This document shows positions 16,256-26,654 of a DNA stretch of 37,547 nucleotides, in pieces (positions within the stretch are counted from its first letter, which is position 1; each line of letters opens with the position of its first letter). The DNA comes from an uncultured Flavobacteriales bacterium. Its GTDB lineage: Bacteria > Bacteroidota > Bacteroidia > Flavobacteriales_D > Parvicellaceae. Under the pieces are notes generated by a model. It saw only the letters and a program-made list of their open reading frames with translations, was not told the DNA's origin and searched no databases. The stretch lies in NCBI GenBank assembly GCA_905480225.1, contig CAJQPO010000030.1:1-37547 (forward strand), given 5' to 3'. A program made the translations under genes and the position numbers.

Positions 16256-19200
16256 TTACCGAATCAACATCAATCGATAGGTTTTACTTGAGTTACTTGA
16301 CGAAATACGTAAGTAATAAGTTCCACTTCGTTCGCCGTTAAGATCAAACCTAACGACTCCCTCGTTTGAGCCTGACCTTCGAGTTTTAATTAATTGACCT
16401 ACGATGTCAAAAATTTCAAAGTTGAGTTCTTTTGCACCAGACACCTGATAATTTACTTTAAAAACTTCACTTGTTGGATTGGGGTAGATTAATACATTCC
16501 AAGAATTATTTTCTACGATCAAAGCAGGCGCACTTATCTCAAATGAATCGACTACCATACATCCTAAAGCATCTTCTACATTTAGAGTATACCATCCAGG
16601 CAGCAAAGAATCAATATTAAACACGGTGTCGCCATTGCTCCATAGCACTTCAAAAGGTCCGGTTGGTGAACCAGTTAAACTGATTGAAATTGCACCATCA
16701 GCGCAAGTTGGACAACTCGCATCAGCAACAGATCCCACCAGTCCATAAGAGGAACTAGAAAGAACCACATAGTCCATTGTTTTTGTGCATCCGGTTCCCT
16801 GATCTATTATTTCTACTGAATAATTACCTGCAGTTAAACCGGTTATGTCTTCTGTAGACTCCCCATTAGACCATGTAAAAGTAAATGGCCCAACACTCCC
16901 ACTCAAATTTAAATCAATTGAACCATTACCAAAACCACAACTATCCGACTGAATGACATCAGTTATTGTAAACCCTATGGTATCGTTAATAACAACGGTA
17001 ATCGAGTCTATACAACCGTCATCTAAGTTCGTTACGGTTGCTACATAGGTATTTGCTGACAATCCACTGATGTCTTCTGTTGTGTCTCCTGTATTCCAGC
17101 TGTAGTCAAAAGGTCCTGATCCACCTGCCACGGATAAATCAATACTGCCTGTTCCGTCACTGCAAAACTCGTGAGTTGCTGTGTATGAACTTGAGAAACT
17201 AAAGCTGTCGTTAATTGTTGTGTCCATTGTACCAATACAACCAGAACCATCGTCAATGGTTACAGAATAAGTTCCTGCAACAACACCAAATAAGTCTTGG
17301 GTTGTAGCACCATTGCTCCAACTATATGCATAAGAAGAAGATGGCGGCGAAACATAAATATCAATGATTCCATCATTTCCGCTGCAATTCTCATCACTAA
17401 CATTAACATAAATTGAGGAAAAGGTAAGTGTGTTACCTATTGTCTCTATGGTCTCTATGCTACAACCATCAGCATCCTCAACAGTTACCGTATATGTACC
17501 CGTAAAGAGACCATTTAATGGGGTGCCAGATTGAAGTACTCCATCAAGATAATAAGAGAAGGTACTAGAACCTATTGCGACTACATCAATCTCTCCAACT
17601 CCCGTAGCACAATGGTCATCTTCAATAGAAATTGAAGAAAATGCAAGTAACGAATTGTAAGTACTGTCCACTTCAAAGATTTCCGTTCTAGTGCAGCCAG
17701 TACCATCTGTAATTTCGAGTTCATAGGAGCCGGCGGTTAATCCTGAAATACTCGTGTTTGCACTTGCAGGACAAGCTCCAGTAAAGCTGAATAAGGGACC
17801 TACAGGAGGGTTTGGTCCCTGCATAAAAATTATTGCTCCTGATGCATCCAACAAATTGAATGAAACTTCACCATCAAAAGCACCTGCACTCCAAATTAAC
17901 TCTACATTTTCTCCATCACAAACTTCAAATGTTTCCATATTTGCTCCACCACCGAAAACGGTAAATGTTCCAATGGAAACCCCATCAATTACTACTTCTA
18001 CCGTAGCACCATTCCAACTCGTGCTTGCATCAAACATATCTAAAGTATAATCACAACAAGTTTGCCCAGAACCAGCACCATCCCAACTAAAAGAATAAGG
18101 TGATAAACCTCCAGATACAGCGACAAAAACACTGCCATTATCATCATTACACAGTTCGTGTTCAACAGAGGAGGTAATACTAAAACTATCATCACTTATA
18201 ATCGAACCTGAATAATTTAAAGCACATCCTGTTTGATCTGTTACTGTACACGTATATAGTCCCGAGGTGAGGCTAGTTAGGTCTTCAGTAGTTTCTCCAT
18301 TCGACCAGCTAAAGACATAAGGTATGGAGCCACCTGATATCGAAAGATCAATAGCACCTGTGCTGTCTTGACAAATTTCATTGGTAGTGATCGAACCAGT
18401 AATCATAATTCCAGTGGTCACATTTAAAATATCAATTGAACCTACTGCAGAACAACCTAAAGAGTTTGTTGCGATCACCTCATAATTCCCTGCTGTTAAA
18501 CCAGTAATATCTTCCGATATAGAACCGTTAGACCACGAAAATGCATACACATCAGGCAACGAAACGGTTAAGTCTATCATTCCTGAAGAATCTCCACAAC
18601 TTTCATCCGTTGCGACCAATGCAATAGTAAAACCAGGGTCAGTAATAATCGTTGTATCAATCGTGCCGGTACAACCAGAGCCATCACTTACCGTTAAACT
18701 ATAGTACCCAGCCATGATACCTGAGAGATCCTCAGTCGAAGCTCCGGTATTCCATAAATATGAATACGCGCCAGAAGGAGAAACGGTCACATCAAGAGCT
18801 CCATTACTCAAACCACAATCTTCGTCAGTAACATTAGAGAAACTTAACTCGAAAGGAAGAATATCATTTATCGTAATGTCTTGTTCTACAGTACATCCAT
18901 TCTCATCTTCAATAACAACATTGAATACTCCGGCACCAATTCCAAACCAATTTGGAAATGTCGTCGAATTCCCATCTAAATAATACGTGTAAAATGTTCC
19001 ACCAGTGGCAGTAACACTTAGATCTCCTCCTATACCACAATTTGCATCAACGGCAGTAATGGTAGAAAAATCAAGTAAATAATTCCAAGAGCTGTCAACT
19101 ACATATGTTTGAGAATAACTGCAGCCTACATCATCGGTAATGGTTAAGTCATAGGAGCCCGCATTTAATCCATTAATCGATGAAACATTCGTACCTGTCC

Positions 19201-22200
19201 CTGGACAGGCAGATACGAAACTATGCAGAGACCCGACAGGTGGGTCTATTCCCTGCGTAAAGATTACTGTACCAGCAGGATCACTTAATGTAAATCCAAC
19301 CTCTTCATCCCAAGCACCAGAATTCCAGAAAAGCTCTACATTGTCTCCATTGCAAACCTCGAATGTTTCTGTATTTGCCGATCCACCACCAGGAATAGTA
19401 TGGTTACTCGTAAGAACACCATTAATTTCAACGTCAATAGAAGCACCGTTCCACCCATCTCCGAAAGAATCTGTCATGTCAATCGTGTAATCACAACAAT
19501 TACCTGACCCCCCTCCAGACCAAGTAAATGTATATGGAGATATTCCACCAACTACAGTAACCGTAATACTTCCATCACTATTATCACATAATTCATCTTG
19601 AATTACTTCAGTTATCACTAAACTTCCACCCGTATTAACAACGTCTCCAGAATAATTTAAAACGCAGCCCGATAAATCCGTGATTTGACAGGTATAAACC
19701 CCAGATGATAAACCTGAAATATCTTCTGTAGTTGCTCCATTAGACCATAAAAATGCATAAGGTAATGAACCTCCTACTAAAGTCAAATCAATGAATCCAG
19801 TTCCATCACCACAATTCTCATTCTGAATATTAGCACTGGACAACACCAATCCTGTAGTCACATTACTGATTAGAGTATCTAGGATTAAAGAACAACCTGC
19901 TCCATCTCCTACTGTTACTGCGAAACTACCTGCAGCTAGCCCCGACAAATCCTCTGTAACAGACCCGTCAGACCAAATAAAATCATAGGGTGCAAAACCT
20001 CCCGTAACAGTTAAATCTATCGCCCCTGTTGAATCTCCGCAATTCTCGTCCGTTACGCTTGTAATTTCTGCCATAAAACCACCCGTATTGTTTACAATAG
20101 TAATGGATGTTGATACCATACAACCGAAATTATCAAGAACGTCCACAGAATAGGTTCCTGCTACTAATCCAGCTAGATCTTCTGTAGTTTCTCCACTTGT
20201 CCATAAATAAGTTATCGGCGCATTTCCACCAGAAACGTGCAGGTCAATTGACCCACCCTCATTACCACAACTTTCATCCATAAAAGAAACACTATCAATT
20301 GATAGTGAACCTGTATTACTATTTATCAGAAATGTTTGGCTCACCGTACAACCGTTAAAATCGGTTACCAGCAAATCGTAGTTACCGGAAATCAATCCGT
20401 CCACATCTTCAGATATTGCTCCATTAGACCAATCAAATGTAAGTGGTGCTGTACCTCCTGTTATGGTAATATCAATTGACCCCTCAGCATTTCCGCAAAT
20501 TTCATCTGAAACCGTTGCGCCAGAGATAGCTAGACTCCCTCCAGCATTATTTATTTCTTCTGTATGCGAAATTGTGCAGCCATTACCATCGGTTATTTGA
20601 ACACTATAAGAACCAGCAGACAAACCTGTTAAGTCTTCACTCGTTGAACCATTCGACCATGAAAAATCAATAGGAGCAGCACCTCCAACGACAGTAATAT
20701 TTATAGATCCCATTCCATTTCCACATGCTTCATCTGACACGACAGAGGCTGAAACGGCTAATGCTCCAGCGTTGTTTCCGACACTAGTGGATATAGGTAA
20801 TTCACATCCGTTTTGATCAGTTACTGTACAGGTATAAATTCCCGACGTAAGACTATTCAAATCTTCTGTTGTAGCTCCTGTGTTCCACAAAAAATTATAA
20901 GGCGGTAGGCCCCCACTAACACTAACATTTAATGAGCCTAAACTATTACCGCATTGTTCATCAAATACAATGACATTGTCTAAAGACAAAGTGCCTGGAT
21001 CATTAGATAGCACCACCATTCCTGTACTTAGGAAACATCCATTATTATCAGAAATATCACAAGAATAATTTCCTTGTGCTAATCCAGAAATATCCTCTGT
21101 TATTGCGCCATTAGACCAAGAGAAAAGTACCGGAGCACTTCCACCCGTTACAACAAGATTAATTTCCCCTAACCCATTACCGCACAGCTCATTGCTCACA
21201 ATAATACTATCAACAGAAAGTGTTCCCGGTATGTCAGTCAAATTAAAGGAACTGAAACTTGTACACCCCGCGGTATCAGATACGGTTACATCATACAATC
21301 CAGCCGTCAAACCCGAAATATCTTCTGTTGTTTCCAATGTGCTCCACAAAAAAGAGGGAGCACCATTAGCACCCGTAACCGTAATATCAAAACTACCGAT
21401 ACCTGCACTACACGTATCATCTACAATTAAAGCTGATATAATTAATGACCCTGGATTATTGACTACTTCAAGATTACCTGTTGTTACTGAACAACCAGAT
21501 CCATCGGTGATTGTACAAGAATAGTTTCCGGCACTTAAACCAACTATATCTTGTGATGTTTCTCCAGTATTCCAAAGAAAAGTATAACCTCCTGAGCCAG
21601 TAATATCCAGAAGAATTGAACCCGAACCATTTGAGCATATTTCACTGGTAATTGTTGGTGTAACAGCTAATGAAGTAGTGCTATTATTTACCTCATAAGA
21701 CCCACTTACTTGACAACCCGTGTTATCACTTACCTCTACTATATAGGTGCCTGCAATTAATCCCGATAAATCTTCTGATGTTGAGGCATTAGACCATAAA
21801 ATAGTGTAGGGTAAAGAACCTCCAGAAAGAATCAAATCAATCGATCCATTTCCATCCCCACAATTTTCATCAATCACTATTGCATTGTCAATGTTAAGTG
21901 TTCCAGGTATGTTGTTTATTATTTCAGAATGTGCTGTAACACAACCCACTGAATCACTCACAGTAACTGTATATGTTCCTGCAGAAGCATTTAACAGATC
22001 TTGAGATATTGATCCGCTTGACCAACTGTAGGTAAATGGTGTTGTTCCTCCCGACACATCGATATTGATTGCACCAGAACCATTGCCACAAATCTCATCT
22101 GTTACAAAATTAGTCGAAACAGAAAGTGATGATGGGGCATTGAACAGATCTAATGCGCCTGTTGATGTTTCGCAACCGTTTGCATCTATAATTACGCAAT

Positions 22201-25200
22201 TGTATACTCCCGCAGAAAGACCTGACAAATCTTCAGTTACAGCACCAGTATTCCATAAAAAATCTATTATAGATCCACCGGAAACTTCTAAATCAATACT
22301 TCCTAGCGCATTACTACACTGTTCATTGTTTATGGTAATGTTATCCAAAGACAACGAACCTGAAGTATTCAAAACAGTGTAGACATTAGTGACTAAGACA
22401 CAACCGGAAAAATCGGTAATTGTACAGGTGTAATCACCGGCATTTAAATTAGATAAGTCTTGTGTCGTCTGACCCGAATCCCATGAAATGGTTAATGGCA
22501 AATTACCCCCTACAATATTCAAATCAATTTCACCAATTCCAGCATTGCATGTATCATTAACGACAGATCCTGTTTCCACAAGTGTCCCCGTATTGTTATT
22601 GATAATAGCAGTATCTGAAATAGAACAACCCGTCGCGTCGGTTATAATTACAGTATAGGTTCCAGAGGAAAGCGCATCAATATCCTCTGTTGATTCTGCA
22701 TTCGACCAAGTATATGAATAAAGCAAAGAACCTCCAGTAACAGATAAATCTATTGATCCAGACCCATCACCGCATGTCTCATCAATCACATGAATACTTG
22801 ACACTTCAAAAGAACCACTAGAATTAGGAACAACAATCGTGGCAGAATCTTCGCATCCTTGAGCGTCATTAACGTAAACGGTATAGGTGCCAGACACTAA
22901 TCCCGTTAAATCTTCAATTGAAGGGCCATGACTCCAAGAAACATTGTACGGGTTAACAGGGTCAGTAACCGTTATATCAATAGATCCAAGGCCGCTTAAG
23001 CAAGTGTCAGACAATGCAGTTATGTTGGTAATGTCTAAATAACAAAACCCAGAGCATGCGCTAACATCATTAAGCACTGTGAAATTCTCATCTATTGAAC
23101 AACCATTACCATCGGTAACAGTCAGGTCATATGCCCCACCGGACAATCCAAATATATCGTCTGTGAATTCACCACTTGACCAAGAAAAACCATAGGATCC
23201 AGTTCCTCCAGAAGCTGAAACTTGAATACTGCCGTTACCCGTTCCACAAACCTCGTTAACAAGTGCCTCAAGATCAACTACTATTAACGGCATTTCGCCT
23301 ACCGTAATGTCTTCACTATAAACGCAACCATCCGCATCTGTAATCGATGCGGTATAAGTCCCTGCCATCAGCCCAGTAATGTCTTCAGTAGTAGGTCCAT
23401 GCGCCCAACTAATAGCATAACCGGGTGTTCCTCCCGAGATAGATATATCAATCGAAGCATCAGCACCGCCAGCACATGTGGCATCGGATAAAATCGAAGA
23501 AATATTTATAGAGCTAATGTTGTTTAATAAAAATGTCGCTGAATCTACACAAGAGGTAGTATCCGTAACCCAAATCGTATAGGTTCCACCCGAAATACCA
23601 ACTAAATCTTCCGTCGTCGCCCCATTTGACCACAAATAAGTAAATGGTCCGTGTTCGCCAATCACATCAACATTTATTTCCCCATCGGAACCTCCACAAG
23701 TAGCTTGAGTAATAAAGCCTCCAATGTTTAATCCTTCGGGCTCTTCGATAACAACCGTAGTATCTGGCAAATCCGAAAGCAAGGAAATATTCCACTCAAA
23801 AATATATCCATTATCAAGACCGTAATTATCAGTTACTTCTAAGGTCCAAATTCCATTTAATTCAGCCCCCAACAATTGATCTAACGGTTCGAATGATGCG
23901 TATGAGCCAGCGATTAAATAATTATCTGTGTAATTGTGTCCTTGCGAATCAGTATAATTTCTTACCCACGTATTTGATTCTGCAACCATCGTTCCCCACG
24001 TCGGTGATTCGTTCCAACAATAATCGTATCCTACTCCTGGATCAGTAAGTGTCGAACTAGCTCCACCATCAACAGGCCCAGTCGCTATTGGCTCACCTAA
24101 ATCACAGGAACCACCTCCAGGGAAATCCTTAAGAAGGACAGATTCTCCAGACGGAGCAATTATTCTAATACTCAAATCACCCAAATAAGAATGCTCTAAA
24201 CTGGCACATATCTGCTGAAGTTGACTAATAGTGTCAAGTGTTGCTCCTGTATCAAATCCTGCAATAACAATATCACTGGTATATGTAACACCACTTCCAT
24301 CAGGTAAGAAAGTTTGACCGGCATCAAAAGCCCCTCCAATAACTAATGCATCTGCCTTGCAACCGTAAAAATCATATACCTGAACCGTATATTCTCCAGC
24401 GGCTTGATTACCAATAGGAGAAACGGTATAATTGTTTACATTGCCTGAGGAGTCTGTCACTTCATACGTGTACGGCGGAAACCCACCAACGGCATTTACC
24501 GTAATAACTCCAGTACTGTCCTCGTGACATAATAAGTCTATTCCATTCAAATCAAATTCAATAGGTTGGGCATCATCTATCAACAAAACAGCGGTATCAA
24601 TCGGAGAACAAGCATCTGGCTGATATATAATATAGATGGTTTCTTGCCCCTCGGTAATGCCATCTTGAATTGAATTAATAATAACAGACGCTGATGTCTG
24701 ACCAGCTGGAATGGTGAGTAAAGTATCGATGAATTGATAGTCAACTCCATTGGTTGCTGATCCCATCACCCAATAGGAAATATCTGTATCTGTCGCAGAT
24801 GGATCGGCAATACTGAAAGTAAAAGAAGCGGGGATACATCCTTCAAGAGCAATACCGTCTGAATTAACGGTTTCTGTTTGAACAGTAATATCTTTTGTAA
24901 AACCAGAAAAATAACCAGCAGCTCCAATATTTCCAGATAAATTTATAAGTGCTACCCTTGCTAAGTCATCTGAAGAAACCTGCACATCACCAGTATATCC
25001 TGCAGCAAGTTTATAGGTAACATAATCTGACGTCCCAACCACAGCATCTCCCGGCCCTTGTAAAATCCCGTTAACATAGACATTAGATCCCGTGTTCGCG
25101 ATGATGTTAATTAGAGCAGTGCCAATTGAGTCCACATTTGGAAGCCTAACATCCTTGCTGCCAGAACAGCCAACCGGTGGAAGAAAATTCAATCCACATT

Positions 25201-26269
25201 GCCGTTCATTGTCATCTGTAAGGCCATCTCCCCCATTCGCCATTTGATAAACAAATACATCTTCTGAAGATTGCAAATAAAGATTGTCATTGGCAGAAAA
25301 AGACGTTCCATCAATAACATAATAATCCCCAGCATTGATGGTAGCTGTGGCAACAGCGCTTCCATCTAAAAAAAGATCAGTGCCATTAACGGTTCCAATC
25401 ACCATGGTTTTTTCGTTATCAATCCCCTCTCCTTTAATCAAAACATACTCGTTGCCAATTTTATCAATAGGTACGATTTGATCAATACCAATGTCTCGAC
25501 CAGCCGCTTGAGAGCCACCCACAATCGCATTGCCACCTAACCATGTGCCCGAATTCACACAGATCGGTTTATCAGATGTAATGTGGGTTCCGTTAACTCC
25601 ATTAACATTATTCGTGGCAGCAGCCTCATCAAGAAATGCAGCCATCACATAGGTTTCTCCTGCATCCAAAACGATCAGTACATCAGGCGAAGTTAAAGGA
25701 GTCCCAACAGGAATAGTACCCCTGAAAATAACACCCGCTGAAATATCAGATATGTTGATTGTCGTGTTATCCTCGGTTGCCATAATTCCAAAAACGTTGC
25801 TTTTTCGCCAATCATTTCCACTATGATTAAACATGTGACCGGTTCTAAAATCTGTTCCTAAAGCTGCATTTCTTCCTTTTGACGTAAGCGACATTGCTTG
25901 AGGATTTGCAAACACCCTAAAATTGACATAAAATGCCTCTGGAGCTTCCAGAATCAAGCCCTTATCTGTTTTTATCGAATTTAATTCCGCTTCTGTAACC
26001 AAGAATTGTGAGCCTGAACCACAAGCAATGGGCACAGAAACTGAAGCAGCTGCAGATACCGCTACCGTATTGATTGGGGTTCCAGTACCATCAGTAATTG
26101 TAACGTTAAATGGTGTAATAGAAGGCGTACTGATAACAGCATAATGACAACCAAAATCTTCTCTACCAAAAACAGGTGGTATGAAATGTTTTACATCTAA
26201 TTGCGCAAAATAATTTAAACCCGACAGCAGAAAAACTATAATTATGGCAATTCTAAGGAAAATAATCAT
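16256..26269 (-). CDS. Giant SprB-repeat T9SS surface protein (3337 aa)
   Basis: A 3337-residue cell-surface protein. A signal peptide ends near residue 23 (NYFAQ). Residues about 25-460 resemble the IgGFc-binding N-terminal domain, with a motif around GTHITSDKPICVNSG. A Calx-beta-like segment covers about 470-580. One leading SprB-like module is followed by a proprotein convertase P-domain-like region at about 645-830. About 29 SprB modules of 72-80 residues then run to about 3250; each has an E/D-x-C-G start, a W-S/N-x-G-x-x-T-E-D-L/I core and a D-x-x-GC end. Two modules carry inserted domains. The C-terminus is a T9SS type A sorting domain beginning LIYPNPTSEVF. SprB repeats are known from the Flavobacterium johnsoniae gliding adhesin. 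An adhesin or surface-filament role is inferred; I saw no enzymatic motif. Confidence 0.92.
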   Translation of the reverse strand: MIIFLRIAIIIVFLLSGLNYFAQLDVKHFIPPVFGREDFGCHYAVISTPSITPFNVTITDGTGTPINTVAVSAAASVSVPIACGSGSQFLVTEAELNSIKTDKGLILEAPEAFYVNFRVFANPQAMSLTSKGRNAALGTDFRTGHMFNHSGNDWRKSNVFGIMATEDNTTINISDISAGVIFRGTIPVGTPLTSPDVLIVLDAGETYVMAAFLDEAAATNNVNGVNGTHITSDKPICVNSGTWLGGNAIVGGSQAAGRDIGIDQIVPIDKIGNEYVLIKGEGIDNEKTMVIGTVNGTDLFLDGSAVATATINAGDYYVIDGTSFSANDNLYLQSSEDVFVYQMANGGDGLTDDNERQCGLNFLPPVGCSGSKDVRLPNVDSIGTALINIIANTGSNVYVNGILQGPGDAVVGTSDYVTYKLAAGYTGDVQVSSDDLARVALINLSGNIGAAGYFSGFTKDITVQTETVNSDGIALEGCIPASFTFSIADPSATDTDISYWVMGSATNGVDYQFIDTLLTIPAGQTSASVIINSIQDGITEGQETIYIIYQPDACSPIDTAVLLIDDAQPIEFDLNGIDLLCHEDSTGVITVNAVGGFPPYTYEVTDSSGNVNNYTVSPIGNQAAGEYTVQVYDFYGCKADALVIGGAFDAGQTFLPDGSGVTYTSDIVIAGFDTGATLDTISQLQQICASLEHSYLGDLSIRIIAPSGESVLLKDFPGGGSCDLGEPIATGPVDGGASSTLTDPGVGYDYCWNESPTWGTMVAESNTWVRNYTDSQGHNYTDNYLIAGSYASFEPLDQLLGAELNGIWTLEVTDNYGLDNGYIFEWNISLLSDLPDTTVVIEEPEGLNIGGFITQATCGGSDGEINVDVIGEHGPFTYLWSNGATTEDLVGISGGTYTIWVTDTTSCVDSATFLLNNISSINISSILSDATCAGGADASIDISISGGTPGYAISWAHGPTTEDITGLMAGTYTASITDADGCVYSEDITVGEMPLIVVDLEALVNEVCGTGNGSIQVSASGGTGSYGFSWSSGEFTDDIFGLSGGAYDLTVTDGNGCSIDENFTVLNDVSACSGFCYLDITNITALSDTCLSGLGSIDITVTDPVNPYNVSWSHGPSIEDLTGLVSGTYTVYVNDAQGCEDSATIVVPNSSGSFEVSSIHVIDETCGDGSGSIDLSVTGGSLLYSYTWSNAESTEDIDALSSGTYTVIITDATGCSISDTAIINNNTGTLVETGSVVNDTCNAGIGEIDLNIVGGNLPLTISWDSGQTTQDLSNLNAGDYTCTITDFSGCVLVTNVYTVLNTSGSLSLDNITINNEQCSNALGSIDLEVSGGSIIDFLWNTGAVTEDLSGLSAGVYNCVIIDANGCETSTGALDLFNAPSSLSVSTNFVTDEICGNGSGAINIDVSGGTTPFTYSWSSGSISQDLLNASAGTYTVTVSDSVGCVTAHSEIINNIPGTLNIDNAIVIDENCGDGNGSIDLILSGGSLPYTILWSNASTSEDLSGLIAGTYIVEVSDNTGCQVSGSYEVNNSTTSLAVTPTITSEICSNGSGSILLDITGSGGYTFLWNTGETSQDIVGLSAGNYSCTITDGSGCSVTTGNLEVVNNPGSLIISALIVDDTCSAGIGSFDITVTGANGAPSFLWSTLETTEDISGLTAGLYDVTVSDTAGCTSFSSFNLTDIPGTLSVDSIIVSNELCGNGLGEINLVVTGGSAPVLFSWSNGAITEDISGLAQGNYSCDISDNNGCFLSTGMVVLSNDPGTLSLDNVIVFDEQCGNSLGSLNVSVSGGLPPYNFLWNTGATTEDLNSLTSGIYTCTVTDQNGCELPISTSVGNNAGALAVSASVVSDEACGNGMGSINITVVGGAAPIDFSWSNGSTSEDLTGLSAGSYSVQITDGNGCTISHTEEINNAGGSLAISGATVSDEICGNAEGSIDITITGGTAPLTFDWSNGAISEDVDGLISGNYDLLVTDFNGCTVSQTFLINSNTGSLSIDSVSFMDESCGNEGGSIDLHVSGGNAPITYLWTSGETTEDLAGLVAGTYSVDVLDNFGCMVSTSITIVNNTGGFMAEITSVTDENCGDSTGAIDLTVTGGFAPYDFIWSDGSVTEDLSGLAAGSFAVTVGDGAGCSLILDTLISNVTTGLVLSSANIQNENCGDGTGFIDLTLVGGSLPYAFLWSNGATTEDISGLSSGVYTCQITDLSGCVLNYSGDVVNTGGSLVITEVIQDELCDNSDGSITVTVVGGISPYTFTWSGGGSGNCCDYTIDMTDSFGDGWNGASIDVEINGVLTSNHTIPGGGSANTETFEVCNGDNVELFWNSGAWDEEVGFTLSDPAGTVIFTQGIDPPVGSLHSFVSACPGTGTNVSSINGLNAGSYDLTITDDVGCSYSQTYVVDSSWNYLLDFSTITAVDANCGIGGDLSVTATGGTFYTYYLDGNSTTFPNWFGIGAGVFNVVIEDENGCTVEQDITINDILPFELSFSNVTDEDCGLSNGALDVTVSPSGAYSYLWNTGASTEDLSGIMAGYYSLTVSDGSGCTGTIDTTIITDPGFTIALVATDESCGDSSGMIDLTVSLPDVYAFSWSNGSISEDITGLTAGNYEVIATNSLGCSAVGSIDILNVTTGIMITGSITTNEICQDSTGAIDLSISGGSIPYVFSWSNGETTEDLTSLTSGLYTCTVTDQTGCALNYSGSIISDDSFSITSSVEHELCNDDNGSVFVAVSGGLSPYSFSWDGAGSGQTCCDYTLDMFDASTSWNGATVEVVIDGVSIGTFTVFGGGANMETFEVCDGENVELIWSAGAFDGEVSFNLLDASGAIIFMQGPNPPVGPLFSFTGACPASANTSISGLTAGSYELEITDGTGCTRTEIFEVDSTYNSLLAFSSISIEDDHCATGVGEIDVVAIGSSTFSYYLDGVLQSGTPLNGLFTGTYTVTVEDADGCSIETIETIGNTLTFSSIYVNVSDENCSGNDGIIDIYVSPPSSSYAYSWSNGATTQDLFGVVAGTYSVTIDDGSGCIGTMDTTINDSFSFSSSYTATHEFCSDGTGSIDLSVAGGSGPFDYSWNTGDTTEDISGLSANTYVATVTNLDDGCIDSITVVINDTIGFTITDVIQSDSCGFGNGSIDLNLSGSVGPFTFTWSNGESTEDITGLTAGNYSVEIIDQGTGCTKTMDYVVLSSSSYGLVGSVADASCPTCADGAISISLTGSPTGPFEVLWSNGDTVFNIDSLLPGWYTLNVEDALGCMVVDSFEISAPALIVENNSWNVLIYPNPTSEVFKVNYQVSGAKELNFEIFDIVGQLIKTRRSGSNEGVVRFDLNGERSGTYYLRISSSNSSKTYRLMLIR
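16520..23770 (-). repeat. Array of about 29 SprB-type protein modules
   Basis: I count 29 consecutive modules, each about 225-230 bp, with two interrupted by roughly 315-bp inserts. All have a conserved Cys near the module start and, apart from an SC variant in the first, a GC dipeptide near the end. The DNA copies are clearly diverged, unlike the rpsP tail repeat. This indicates an old expansion with protein-level conservation. Confidence 0.88.
16982..19862 (-). repeat. Duplicated five-module superunit inside the SprB array
   Basis: Modules 18-22 (about 18423-19862) and 23-27 (about 16982-18422) are each close to 1440 bp and match in order. Both start VTTG, and both have the inserted CCDYT-x-DM domain in the second module. 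Both have YYLDG in place of the Trp core in the third, VSP in the fourth with a TIDTTI/TMDTTI end, and a short fifth module. A single block duplication explains this. Confidence 0.85.
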
Positions 26270-26297
26270 CGTGAATTTTAGTTTATCGATTCAACTT

Positions 26298-26329
26298 GAA
26301 AGCTATGGAATTACTGATTCTTAGACAAG
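26298..26329 (-). promoter_or_regulatory. Possible promoter of the giant SprB-repeat gene
   Basis: On the minus strand CTTG (complement of 26326-26329), a 20-bp spacer and TAGCTTTC (complement of 26298-26305) approximate TTTG-N19-20-TAnnTTTG with one mismatch in each element. The ATG is 28 bp downstream of the -7 box. Confidence 0.45.
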
Positions 26330-26627
26330 AAACACGACAAAAAACGATGTTGCCTTTTAAGGTTACAATTTGATTCCTAAAACACCTTAAATCGTAAAAT
26401 AAAAGAGGTAACGATTAATACGTATTGTCATCTGTACAACATAGATTCCATTTTTATTCAGAACAAAAAAATTCAGTGTCGTTTAGATAAAAACCCAAAG
26501 ACAAAATTAAATCAAAACTTCATGATTCATAATTCACCTGAATCATCTACGCGCTAATTTTCTAATCCAATCCTGAAAGTAAGAACCATACAGATTTTTT
26601 CTTTTAGCATTTCCGACCATAATTCGG

Positions 26628-26635
26628 TACATTTG
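26628..26635 (+). promoter_or_regulatory. -7 promoter element of the E1 dehydrogenase operon
   Basis: TACATTTG matches TAnnTTTG exactly and is 19 bp before ATG 26655. The -33 position holds only a weak TTAG (26604-26607, 20-bp spacer). Confidence 0.55.
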
Positions 26636-26654
26636 TTGGTCCAAAACAAAGGGT

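Larger units (their letters stand above)
26270..26654. other. 385-bp divergent intergenic region
   Basis: This AT-rich gap separates the giant SprB-repeat gene (leftward) from the fused E1 gene (rightward). It contains a promoter candidate on each side. In the middle is a 10-bp palindrome AATACGTATT at 26417-26426. I found no coding sequence, RNA gene or terminator in it. Confidence 0.6.

Noticed and set aside
17754-22382. Several open frames of 89-110 codons on the plus strand inside the giant SprB-repeat gene
   Set aside because: They lie antisense to the repeat array, repeat with it, and have no start signals or recognisable protein sequence. They follow from the codon pattern of the repeats.
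16520-23770. CRISPR-like regular spacing of about 225 bp
   Set aside because: The periodicity is from protein modules in one long reading frame. The DNA copies are diverged and there are no short identical direct repeats with unique spacers.
26417-26426. Palindrome AATACGTATT in the 385-bp intergenic region
   Set aside because: It is ten bases, is not next to either promoter candidate, and palindromes of this length are expected by chance at this scale.
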